DNA from: Spongilla lacustris
Taxonomy: Eukaryota; Porifera; Demospongiae; Spongillida; Spongillidae
Length of the DNA: 64,000 nt
NCBI GenBank assembly: GCA_949361645.1
Contig: OX442432.1
Coordinates: 873,733-937,732 of the forward strand
Reading direction: 5' to 3'
Shown here: one piece after another, positions 1 through 11,107 of the stretch
Layout of the letters: every line of letters begins with the position of its first letter
Numbering within the stretch: the stretch's first letter is position 1
Position numbers and translations under genes: made by a program
Notes under the pieces: model-generated
What the model was told of the DNA's origin: nothing
Seen by the model: the letters and a program-made list of their open reading frames with translations, nothing else
Database searches by the model: none

Positions 1-1003
1 CCCTAAGCAGGTATCTGATGATGGAATGAGATACACTAGTAGTGCCAGAAAAGCTGATACAGCAAAGATGATGGCAAGGAACGTCCTGCTTGATGTGGGG
101 GGAGCCCTGAGAATACGTATGACGTCATATATGTACTTATTATTTTATTTTTAAAACTCACTTGAAAGGGTTCCTGATCGCCCGTACCAAATCGATCACA
201 AGACCTACGTACAATAGGTTTCCCAATATGAGGGCAAACTGATTGAATGTGCCGATTGCTGTACAGCCACTGCCGTAACGCGAAGGCAAAATCCATTGTC
301 TGCTTGTGATCCCATACGTTGCTATGTCTCCTATAGATACGAGGGAGTCCAGGCCCGCCCTGTTTGAGTGTGTGTACGTGTGTGCAAGTGTGTACGTGTG
401 TGCAAGTGTGTACAAGTGTGTACAAGTGTGTACGTGTGTGCAAGTGTGTACGTGTGTGCAAGTGTGTACGTGTGTGCAAGTGTGTACGTGTGTGCAAGTG
501 TGTACGTGTGTGCAAGTGTGTACAAGTGTGTACGTGGTGTGTAAGAGTGCATTGCACGCAGGTGCGTGAGTGTGCGTGTTTACGTGTGCGTTTGTGCGTG
601 AGTGTGTGTGTGTGCATTCGTGTGCGTTTGTGCGTGCGCGTGTGTGCGTGTGTACGTGTGTGTTTGTGCGTGTGCGTGTGTATGTGTGCGTGTGTACGTG
701 TGTGTTTGCGTGCGTTGTTGCATGTAAGTGTGCGAGAATATGACATCACCAGTGGCGTGCAATAAGGACCTTCCACCCTTCCAGCCGACCGGCCCGCCTT
801 TCACTTTACCTCATGAGGAAGATCGGAGATGAAACGCCGCGCAGCCGAGGGAACAGGCAGTAGGTAAGGAAAACCAGGCCGACGCTTAGTAGCGATAGAA
901 CTCCAAACGAGAGGTAGATCGGAGGAAGTACTGTTCTTGAAGTGTCATTAAACTGGGCATCGGAAAACAAGTTATATACGTTACAGCAGTTGCTGCATGC
1001 CAT
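1..1003 (-). CDS. Seven-transmembrane receptor, N-terminal part (3' end outside window)
   Basis: Three exons on the minus strand join in phase: 1003-810, 359-162 and 106-1 (cut by the window edge), giving about 166 residues. The protein starts MACSNC, has a short extracellular N-terminus with an N-x-T site, then hydrophobic segments near residues 28-50 ([18 protein letters not shown]), 66-80, 98-122 ([17 protein letters not shown]) and 138-155 ([19 protein letters not shown]). A Cys before the third segment and the spacing of the helices fit a GPCR-like receptor of the Dictyostelium cAMP-receptor or secretin-like type, but I cannot assign a family. Intron 1 is filled by a GTGTAC/GTGTGCAAG repeat. 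The splice junctions are ATGAG/GTAAAG and TTTCAA/GTGAGT. The seven-TM call rests on only four visible helices. Confidence 0.6.
361..732. repeat. Minisatellite GTGTACGTGTGTGCAA-type in receptor intron 1
   Basis: Tandem units of about 10-20 bp built from GTGTAC, GTGTGC and AAGTGT motifs fill nearly the whole of intron 1, from just outside the exon 2 acceptor. All apparent reading frames here are repeat artefacts. Confidence 0.9.
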
Positions 1004-1464
1004 TTGCGATAGGTAATGATAGGCAGGGCTCGCTCATTGGAACTGCGGTATCACGTGCTACGTTGACCATTGATATAGATTGATGATTATATTACGTGGG
1101 ATAATTAACCATGATTAAATAAACTTGTATGTCTGCCCGCCCGGGCATGGCAGCGCAGTTTTCAAATGTCGGTCACAGTGTATGTGTATTCTCTTAGTGG
1201 GCATACTTCATTAGTTCAGCTAACTATTGGGATAATCGATAACAATCAACTGACTTCAATGAATAGATTTATAAACCCTCCAACCTTCAACAGTAGTTTT
1301 GTTTTATCTGAGCAATGTTACTGTCTCCTCTCCATTCACTGTTAGTGTACAGCTTTGGTAGGCCCAAGCTGCAATGCCAAATTTGATCAATTCAAGCAAT
1401 CCAAGTGTGTATTAGAATAGACATCTACAGACATCAGGTACAGACATCAGGTAGGTATTCACAA
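1004..1464. other. Intergenic spacer, no gene seen
   Basis: This A/T-rich stretch lies upstream of the receptor start and downstream of the PPC-protein stop. It probably contains the receptor promoter and the PPC 3' UTR. I see no conserved coding segment or RNA gene. Confidence 0.5.
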
Positions 1465-3021
1465 CTAATCTCTGCACCCAACTGCAAGCTCAGGAAATCC
1501 AGTACGTGGGTCAAATGGACGAGTGAATTTCAGTTCTGAGCAGTCTCCCACCACAATCTCAGCGGTTGTGAAGACCACCATGTCACCCAGCACATGTCCC
1601 CCCACCACGTGGCCCTGGGCATCAGACAGGGCAACATGGAGGTGGCCACCAGCAGAGAGGGTTCCAACCAAGGAAACTATTTCATGCCTATGTTTCAGTT
1701 CGATGATCTGGAGTTTGGAAGCACACACAGTTGGTTAGATGTGGAGGGTTTGTAGACAATGATTGAGTAAAAAAGAAACAAGGAATTATGTAATAATAAT
1801 ATTATGCAATGATGAATTTATAAATATTAGATCTACACTTAGCAATTTCAAGAAACAATATAGGCAGATTAGGTCTGTATTCGTCATTGCATAATTCTGG
1901 TAATTAATTCCTTGATTCCTTACTTTTTACTCCATCATCATTGTCTACACCTACATCATAATTATCTTCTGATATCCTTATAATGTCTTATAATGTACAC
2001 ACCACGCACAGTGTCACTTCTTATAATATCAGAAGAGGGATACCATTTTTGTAAGAGGTGCCTATTGAATATTTGTGCTTGGAAAAGGTGTGGGAAGATA
2101 TGATGCAATATACCTTGTATCCAATCTTATCTAATCCAGAAGGAGGATTTCTGGATTTGATTGTGGGAGCGAGTGAGCACTATCTCTGTAGTCTGAGCTT
2201 TCTAAGTGTTGGCAGTTTTACTAAATTGTAGGTGTTTGCCAGCTCTATCCAAATATGGCTCTATCCAAATATGGCTCTATCCAAATATGGCTCTGTTCCA
2301 AATATGGCTCTATCCTAATATGGCTCTGTTCCAAATATGGCTCTATCCTAATATGGCTTTGTTCCAAATACGTTGCTAAAGTGGAATGGTGTCTACGGTA
2401 TATCAGCAATAGTCCGCTAATCATATTTATGATCCTACATAGGGAGAAGTCGATTTTCTGTAACCCTATTATTGCCCTCAATAATTGACAGCTTGATTTT
2501 CCGAACATTGTTAGAACAATCCTCACAACTGAATTTCATTTTTCCAGTGGTATAGACAACAATGGAGCAAGACGCTTAATTAAAACATGCACACTGTTGT
2601 GCCAGTGGCAGGCCAGATACATCTCATGCACAGCCACTCAAGTAATTAGTGTCACGTGGAATGAAATTGCCACCCGCCATTTTGGCAAAAACATTGCTGA
2701 TGCGAACTTTTAATTGACACAAAAAGCGGCTGCCAAATTATATGGCCATACAGAAGCCAACTTTGAATTATAATTACGTGCCTCATTTTTGCCCGTAGTC
2801 TCGTCGTTAGCAAGCCTCAGCTTGGCTCTCTGCACACTGCCGACGCACGTCATAACGAAGCCCGCCAGAATACCTTGTTCCTCGATGAACTTCATAAGGG
2901 AAGACACGATCTCTTCCCCAGGCCCCAACCTTAGCGCGTAGCAACGTAGGTTGCTACCAGCTTTACTCTATGTTAAGAACAAAGATATCATCCATGATTC
3001 AATTTCAGGTCGACTCACCAT
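1465..3021 (-). CDS. PPC/DUF296 domain protein
   Basis: Proposed exons are 3021-3019 (the ATG alone, followed by GTGAGT), 2967-2782 or 2967-2752, and 1707-1465, giving about 143 residues. The protein is essentially one PPC (DUF296) domain. Visible family features are LRLGPGEEIVSSL near the N-terminus, GSVQRAKLRLAN, EIVSLVGTLSAGGHLHVALS and GGHVLGDMVVFTTAEIVVG, ending with the usual RTGFPELAV. The HLHVALSD region carries the conserved His residues. Plant and bacterial relatives bind AT-rich DNA (AT-hook PPC proteins), but here there is no AT-hook and the function is unknown. Uncertain point: the exon 2 donor is either a GC site after KNE or GTATGG 30 bp downstream; the first aligns better with the family. 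The gene is head-to-head with HAP2-A, 80 bp apart. Confidence 0.8.
1751..1949. mobile_element. Foldback/MITE-like element in PPC intron
   Basis: The ends TGTAGACAATGAT (1751-1763) and its exact inverse (1937-1949) are terminal inverted repeats, and the two halves keep pairing imperfectly for about 80 bp (AAGGAATTA, TATGCAATGA and related blocks). No open frame or convincing target duplication is seen. This looks like a small non-autonomous DNA transposon or foldback element. Confidence 0.6.
2255..2372. repeat. 16-18 bp minisatellite (TATGGCTCTATCCAAA type)
   Basis: About seven degenerate units of TATGGCTCTRTYCYAAA lie inside the large PPC intron. No coding role is seen. Confidence 0.9.
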
Positions 3022-3101
3022 CACGGTCTCGTGCCCAGCGAAAGGACAAACCTAACGCGCGCGCGCCGCACGCTTGTTGCTTAGTTTCTAATTCTGCCGA
3101 G
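3022..3101. promoter_or_regulatory. Bidirectional promoter PPC / HAP2-A
   Basis: Only 80 bp separate the divergent start codons of the PPC gene and HAP2-A. The spacer contains a (GC)n run (CGCGCGCGCG around 3057-3067) and no TATA box. Shared regulation is inferred from spacing only. Confidence 0.5.
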
Positions 3102-4802
3102 ATGGGCGCAGTGCATTTGTTGGTACTTGCACTGTGCAGCTTTGTCGCGTATTGTTCGATCATTTCCCAAAGCAGTATAGTGGACTGCACCTGGGGGAAC
3201 GAGAATGAACCGTCATCCCAGGACGGAGGGGTGTGCGCACAAAAACTTCTCGTCTCCATGACACTAAAGGCGGGACAGGTTTGTGAGATTCTGCTATTGC
3301 TGCTATCACTTTAACGTTGCTAGGGGAACACGGAGTCGTTATACCTGAACGTCGACCAGGTGTACCCAAAGGGCGCCAAGACGATGTCCAAATTGAAGCA
3401 CCCGTTTCGCATCGAGATACAAAAAAGTGCCGTCGTTTCCAGCTACAAAGCTGTCTACATCAATGTAAGTCTGTTACGAGGCCATAGGATGCAATTGATC
3501 TGATGAATGCAGTACCATTAATGCAGTACCATTGCACAATATTAGAAGCGCCATGCAGTCGTAAGGGAAGGAGAAATAGTCTGGCATCACTTGGGTATAT
3601 GTCACGGGAATGTAAAAGACTGGGTATGTACGTGAGAAAAAGGACATTCATTTATTCATTAAAAAATGAACAGGTCACGGCCAAGTGGGTTAGTTGTGTC
3701 AGATACATGGGTCAGTTGAGCCATGCATATGCTGCAATATCATGTGCATATGCTAGCATAAGTGGGCCTGGGCCTTCCAATTGCTAAATTATCTCAACAC
3801 TTTTCCAATGAGAGCCCAATGAAATTGATTGGCAAGTGTTTTTTTTAAAACGTGATTCGCAAATTAAAGTCGTTCTCCATTTGAAAACTAAAAGCAGAAT
3901 GCCTATAGCTCACTATTTCTGTTACTGAATGAATAAATTGTTTTAATGTCATACTACTAACGTTGTGTACAATGGAAGCAAAGTATATGCATAAATATAG
4001 GTGCATACTTGTACTTTCAAAACCCAACAAGAGTCATGACTGAAACAGGAATATTGTCATTGTGCAGAAATTATGAGAGCACTAATAACTGTATAAACAG
4101 AATTTAGTTTTGAATTTTGCATTCTAATGATAAACAAAGTCCTTATTACACTTAATGTCAATATATATTAGCATAATTTTCATAGAACTAAGCAAAGGGG
4201 GTGGCTCAACTAACCCAACAGATTTTGTGCTGTTAATGTTATAATAGCTTTGCTAGTAGGCTATTGATCTGAATGCATATTCGTCCTCAGTCAGCAAATT
4301 CAAAACCAAAGGAAATTTCATTCCTTCAGAAGTTTTGCAAAGACGATTGGTATGCACAGGAGGGGACACTTGCTTGCGGAAAGCAGCGAGATAGCAAAGG
4401 AAAAGAGATCTGGGACAGTCAGGTTAGTGCATGATCCAAGTGGAGGGTGGGACAGTCAGGTTAGTGCATGATCCAAGTGGAGGGTGGGACAGTCAGGTTA
4501 GTGCATGATCCAAGTGGAGGGTGGGACAGTCAGGTTAGTGCATGATCCAAGTGGAGGGTGTGGCTGATTGTGTCAACTTCACATGACCAGGGCTTTTGCT
4601 GTGGCTGTGGTAACCCACGTGGTACCACACAGTGCAACTTTCTTGACTTCTGGAGAGGAATTGGGTCTGCCCACTGCCTGCAGATGAATGAGCTGTGGTG
4701 AGTGTAGAGGGGTGTGGCTAGTGTGTCACCCAACTTGCATGTGATCACACCACTACCACACTGTGTTATGCAAACTCTCTCATTAACTCATGCACACTCA
4801 TA

Positions 4803-4898
<96 letters not shown>

Positions 4899-7478
4899 AT
4901 GACGGCTACAGATTGGAACCTCCAGTATTAAAATACAGTATTCAGATATCTGTGCTGACTTTTAATGGGTTCAAAACGGACCCCACCACAAACTCACAGC
5001 AGCCTGTCTGGAAGCAGATGTCAGCTTTCACAATCGACCCTACCAATCCACTTGGAAGATCTGACGATGGAACAGTCAGCTGATAAAAATTAATTTGCTA
5101 TTCTTTTAACCGTATTTTACCACTGCTATCCCAGGCCGTTGTTCAGATTCAGGGAGACTTGCTAGGATCACAGAGTGTGCTCGACTTATCTAACAAGTAC
5201 CTCTTTATTCCCTCGAAGGCTACCTTGAAGAAGGGTACAGCTCTACCAGACCAGATCACAGTACGAGTTAGGCCTGTTAATTTAGCTATAGGAATGGGAG
5301 CCTGTGTGCAATCAGAGATGCACATGATTCATCTCTGGTTGCAGAATGGACCACCAGATTGGCTTCTTGTGGACAATAATATGGTGGACTTTAGTGGTGC
5401 ACAGTGCAACAAGATTGGCACATCGTACACAGCCTTCCGTAGCCAGCAGGGAAAGTGTTATGGACACCTACAGTCGTATGTGTACATCATTTATAACCAC
5501 TCACCTCATCAATACATGCCCACATGCATTCACCCACACATCACATGCACGCACCCACACATCACATGCACACACATATCACATGCGCACTCACACATCA
5601 CATGCACATCCACACATCACATGCACGCACCCACATATCACATGCACACACCCACACATCACATATCACATGCACACACACATGCACCCACACATCACAT
5701 GCACACCTACACAACGCATGCACGTACCCACACAACACACACCATATGCACGCACCCACATATCACATGCACACCCACACATACCATGCAGGTGTCTTGA
5801 TAGCCAGCTCCTGGATCTTTGGACAGAGGACAATGTAAGCAAGTGTACTTGCCTTTCCTATTTGTAAGTAACATATTACCTTTGGTCCACCATTGAAAGG
5901 CTCTGAGAAACCTCTCAAAGACTGGACATTACATGGCATACAACTTTGGGTCGATCGATCCCTCCTCCCAACCTAATAACGACTCATTTATCCTGAGGTT
6001 CACCTACAATGACCTCCACAACACATTTCTGACATTCAACCTCGATGCCTCTACGCTCTCCTTTGTGAAGAATGTGGGCAAAGGGAGTATTATAACCACG
6101 CACGCGACAGATTTTGAAGCTCTGAGTGGTTATGGGACCGTCACAGTGGTGGTGGCCAACATAGGGGACATCACGGCCAGCTTCTCTGTAGCAGTAGTGA
6201 ACTGCAATGCAGGGGTGGAGCAGATCCCAGCCAAGACAATCACACTGGACCCAGGCAGTACGGGCCAGCTCTCTTTCACTACACAAGCATACTATGAGAC
6301 CGGAAACAAATATAATTGTGAAGGTGCATGTGTACGTGTGTGTGAGTGGGGGGGGGGGGGTCATGTTACTTAAACTCCACAGTGCAGCTATCAACTAGTA
6401 ATAATACACAGACAACTACTTGTCTTTTTCAATAACCATGTTTGGAATCACACAGCTCAGCTATTTGATTCGGAGTACAACTTGCTACAAACAGCCTCAC
6501 TAAGCTTCAAGACCAACTCAACCTGCATATGTTTTGGTTCCTGTGGATGCACAGTAAGCACACCACACCTGATGCGTCCCTTGCAGCAGTGTGCAGGCAT
6601 GACAACCACTACTTCTTTGTCTTTGCAGTGCGATAGTGAGTCTGGACTGGTGAAATGTCCCACCCCTCCACCCCTCTCCTTGAACGGAGGTTCCATTGTG
6701 GTCAGAATGTTCCTTCTCCTGTTGGACCTCTTTGAGATACAAGGTTTTGTCCTCCTATTTGGGGGACTCCTGGTACTAGGATTTGTCAAACTATTCTTTG
6801 GCCGAGTGTTGTTCTGTCGCAAGAGCAAGAGTGAAGCCCTGAAGGACTCCCTCAGGGAGAGGGGAGAGCCACTGGGTGAGCAGGGGGGGGGGGGGAATCT
6901 AATGGGATACACTCTGAGCACCTCCTCCCCAGGTGTGCAATGCAGTGGCGAGTGCAGGGGTGCCAAGGCAGCCAAAGCCAAATACCACAGGAAAATGGTC
7001 AGGCTGAGGAGAATGGGGAAGAGGCCACGCAACCTTGAAGACTGGCGCAATTATTCGTACGTCTGCAGCTGCCACGAAGAGTAAGCAAAGACTTATGTCC
7101 ATGCGGTACACCCTTTGACCACACCCACGTGCTAACAGGGTATCAGACATCAAGTGCCTAACAGTGGTCAAGTCTCTGTGCTTCTTCTACTACTGCCTAC
7201 TGCTCCCTTTCATCTGGCTAGGAAAGAAGGTGTTCTGGTCCATCTTCAAGGACTCCAAAGAGAACATGGAGAAGGCGGAGGCCCAGGTGGCCCAGGGTGA
7301 CCTGGAGGAGTGTGCAGTGGGCGTTGAGTCAGAAGCAAAGAGTTATGCCAATGACACCGAAGGGGTACAGTCACATGATCCGGACACCAAAGACACGGAA
7401 CAGTCACATGATCAGGACACCAAAGACACTGAACAGTCACATGATCTAGGACATCCAGAATCAAGTGGTACAAACTGA
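3102..7478 (+). CDS. HAP2: HAP2/GCS1 gamete fusogen, copy A
   Basis: Twelve exons close in phase to 778 residues: 3102-3278, 3324-3464, 4330-4422, 4591-4697, 4897-5074, 5135-5475, 5792-5834, 5900-6323, 6456-6553, 6629-6875, 6933-7080, 7139-7478. HAP2 is the conserved eukaryotic fusogen that merges gamete plasma membranes and has a class II fusion fold. Seen here: a signal peptide (MGAVHLLVLALCSF), the first ectodomain block ending SSYKAVYIN, the cysteine-rich block GFCCGCGNPRGTTQC plus SAHCLQMNELWYDGY, the core signature AQCNKIGTSYTAFRSQQGKC with CLDSQLLDLWTED, an immunoglobulin-like region (TVTVVVANIGDITASFSV), a CICFGSCGC cysteine cluster, then a membrane span (FVLLFGGLLVLGFVKLFF), a C-x-C basic segment and a second hydrophobic stretch (LCFFYYCLLLPFIWLG) before an acidic tail with a repeated SHDQDTKDTEQ motif. 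Expression in the germline is expected but not shown. Confidence 0.93.
4411..4558. repeat. 37-bp x4 minisatellite spanning HAP2-A exon 3 donor
   Basis: Four identical 37-bp units start at 4411, 4448, 4485 and 4522. The first unit contains the last 12 bp of exon 3 (GGGACAGTCAG) and its 5' splice site GTTAGT, so that donor is present four times. The unit length is not a multiple of three. Confidence 0.95.
4804..4896. repeat. (CA)n microsatellite before HAP2-A exon 5
   Basis: About 46 CA units run into the acceptor CACAG at 4892-4896, so the 3' splice site is the end of the microsatellite. Confidence 0.95.
5510..5790. repeat. ATCACATGCACACACCC degenerate repeat in HAP2-A intron
   Basis: Degenerate units of CACATATCACATGCAC fill the intron between exons 6 and 7. 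Confidence 0.85.
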
Positions 7479-7646
7479 ATCCAATAATGAAAGTGAAACA
7501 TCTCAAAGAACAGCATGCCTCAGGTCCTCTTTACACACACATGCACACACACACTCTCCCTCTTCCTGTCTTCAACATCCATATTCCTTTCCTGTACAAA
7601 GGCCACAATACAAAATAGAAAAACATCTTCCTTGCTACGACACTTA

Positions 7647-10600
7647 TCAGCCCAGCCTCTCCAGAACCTCCCTAAACCTCTCTTGAAGATGCTCTGCTCC
7701 TAGCTGAATGGTTTCAGTGTTAGCCTTTAGCAAGGCAATATTCTCCTCTGTGGTAATGTTGGCAGGAGATACAGTCGAACAGAGGGACACTTTACCCCAT
7801 TCCAACAGAACATCCAACCTCCTTTGAGAGAGAGGGAGAGGGGGAGGGAAAGAGGAAGGGAGGGAGGGAAAGAGGAAGGGAGGGAGGGAAAGAGGAAGGG
7901 AGGGAGGGAAAGAGGAAGGGAGGGGATGGAAAGAGGAAGGGAGGGAGGGAAAGAGGAAGGGAGGGAGGGAAAGAGGAAGGGAGGGAGGGAAAGAGGAAGG
8001 GAGGAAGGGAAAGAGGAAGGGAGGAGAGGGAAGGTACATGTAGTAAACAGAACCCTGGCATCAGCAGTGATGGCCTGGGCACTCACTTAGTTGCATCAGC
8101 AGACTCAAGGACAATATTGCTGGCTAAACTGTGTGCAGTACCAGACCTGCTGAATGTACAAGAAGGCAGAGGGTAGGGGAGGGACTGCATCACGTGCCAC
8201 TTGCACTGCACAGCTGAGCTCAGGAGAAGCTGGGTTTGGTACAGAATCACCTTCAAAATAACAAATTCCAAATTGATGTGACAGCAACAAAAAAAGGCAC
8301 AAAAAAGCAGTTATGAACACACGAACACACATACATACATACACAGGATTGTCTCATGTACACATAAGTTTGTTCCAATTTAACCTCAAGTAAGCACATA
8401 ACACTCCCCAACAAAACTGCCTCACTTTCTACTACAGGTAATCACAACAACTCATAATAATTCATACTAAAATTTGTTGACTGATATTATTTGCTATTTA
8501 CACATGGTTCATGTTAGACACAAGAACTAACGCTCTCACCTGGTGCCTGAGCAGAGGGATAATCCTCTCTCTGTCAAAGGGAATGGTGACAGCCAAGCCG
8601 TTCATCTGCTGTATGGTGACTGTGTCAACAGATTGTTGTATCTCAAGGGTGCGAAAACTGTGAGGGGAGAGGGAGAAGGAGGAGGGAGGGAGGGAGGGAG
8701 GGAGGGAGGGGGAGAGGGAGAGGGAGAGGGAGAGGGAGAGGGAGAGGGAGAGGGAGAGGGAGAGGGAGAGGGAGAGGGAGAGGGAGAGGGAGAGGGAGAG
8801 GGAGAGGGAGAGGGAGAGGGAGAGGGAGAGGGAGAGGGAGAGGGAGAGGGAGAGGGAGAGGGAGAGGGAGAGGGAGAGGGAGAGGGAGAGGGAGAGGGAG
8901 AGGGAGAGGGAGAGGGAGAGGGAGAGGGAGAGGGAGAGGGAGAGGGAGAGGGAGAGGGAGAGGGAGAGGGAGAGGGAGAGGGAGAGGGAGAGGGAGAGGG
9001 AGAGGGAGAGGGAGAGGGAGAGGGAGAGGGAGAGGGAGAGGGAGAGGGAGAGGGAGAGGGAGAGGGAGAGGGAGAGGGAGAGGGAGAGGGAGAGGGAGAG
9101 GGAGAGGGAGAGGGAGAGGGAGAGGGAGAGGGAGAGGGAGAGGGAGAGGGAGAGGGAGAGGGAGAGGGAGAGGGAGAGGGAGAGGGAGAGGGAGAGGGAG
9201 AGGGAGAGGGAGAGGGAGAGGGAGAGGGAGAGGGAGAGGGAGAGGGAGAGGGAGAGGGAGAGGGAGAGGGAGAGGGAGAGGGAGAGGGAGAGGGAGAGGG
9301 AGAGGGAGAGGGAGAGGGAGAGGGAGAGGGAGAGGGAGAGGGAGAGGGAGAGGGAGAGGGAGAGGGAGAGGGAGAGGGAGAGGGAGAGGGAGAGGGAGAG
9401 GGAGAGGGAGAGGGAGAGGGAGAGGGAGAGGGAGAGGGAGGGAGGGAGAGGGAGGGAGGGAGGGAGGGAGGGAGGGAGGGAGGGAGAGGGAGAGAGAGGG
9501 GGAGGGAGAGGGAGAGGGAGAGGGAGAGGGAGAGGGAGAGGGAGAGGGAGAGGGAGAGGGAGAGGGAGAGGGAGAGGGAGAGGGAGAGGGAGAGGGAGAG
9601 GGAGAGGGAGAGGGAGAGGGAAGGGAGGGAGGGAGGGAGGGAGGAAGGAGGGGAAAACAGTGTCCTCAATATGCACATCAGCGAACCATTACGCCTTCCT
9701 ACAACACACCCTCCTCCCACATCCACCCCTTCCCACAGACTTGTCACGTGATGGTGTAGACAGGTGTAGAAAAGCAGTGGTAGAAGATAGGGATGGGTCT
9801 GGGGCCCAGGTAATTTCAATAACCGGATCTGTACATGTGCCTGTGAGCTCCAAAAGCCACTGCTTGAAGCTTGTGAGGGAGAAGAGATGAAGGAATGACC
9901 ACAAACCACAACCATTACATACAACACAGTACCTGTGCTCATTGCAGAGATGCTTAGCCATCTGTAGGAACCTTGTGAAGATGCTACTCCTATTTGGAGA
10001 CAGTACATGCCACATTACATCACCAGCAATACATTACATCACCAGCAATGTACATTACATCACCAGCAGCACATTACATCACCAGCAATACATTACATCA
10101 CCAGCAGCACATTACATCACCAGCAGCACATTACATCACCAGCAGCACATTACATCACCAGCAGCACATTACATCACCAGCAATACATTACATCACCAGC
10201 AGCACATTACATCACCAGCAATACATTACATCACCAGTAATACATGCCACACCCACACCACACCACACAATACATCACACATCACTTGCACTAGACCACA
10301 TACAATACTGCCCAGTGCAATGGTGACGTCATGTGCACATTGCATCATGAAAGGTATACAGTTGAGTTGTGGATGTATGGCTGTTGCAGCTAGCAGTACA
10401 CCCCACCACACACCACACCTCACCTCACCACACCCACACTACACCACACCACATCACACCACACCACATCACACCACACCACACCACACCACACCACACC
10501 ACACACACCACACCACACACACCACACCACACCACACCTCACCACACCACACCACATCACACCTCACCACACCACACCACACTACACCACACCACACCAC

Positions 10601-11073
10601 ACACACAACACCACACCACACCACACCACACCTCACCACATTATCATTTCAACTGACTTGCATTCCAGCTCCTTGATCTGTGTCCCTGTCAGGGCCCTAA
10701 CTCCCGCCTCCCTCAGCTCCCTTGTCTCGTTGAAGCTAGCGATGGAAGGCCTGGGGCTGTGGAGAGCTTCCCTCCGATGGTGGTTAGCTCTCAGAAGCTG
10801 CTTCAGGGCAACCACCAGATCCCAACAGATCGGGGGAAGACCTTCAGTGCCCCTGTTGGACTGGGGAGGAGGGCCTTCAGTGCCTCTGTTGGGCTGGGGA
10901 GGAGGAAGGACCAAACAATGGGTAACCGGAAGAGTAAGCTGTGACCTATGGTACCTGCTCTGGTGTGCCACCATAGTCTCTGACATGTAGTACAGAGATC
11001 CAGTGCCCACTGGTAAGCTGGTGTGTGTATGTGTGTGTGTATGTGTGTGTGTGGTGTGTATGTATGTGTGTTT

Positions 11074-11107
<34 letters not shown>

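Noticed and set aside
3005..3259. 84-residue minus-strand frame upstream of the PPC gene
   Set aside because: It overlaps the signal-peptide exon of HAP2-A in antisense and lacks homology; the ATG at 3021 followed at once by a donor explains the PPC start better.
8543..10008. Very long open frames over the GGGAGA array (EGEGEG, SPSPSP, LSLSLS)
   Set aside because: They are a simple consequence of a stop-free hexamer repeat inside a MED17 intron; flanking sequence of these frames is not conserved coding.
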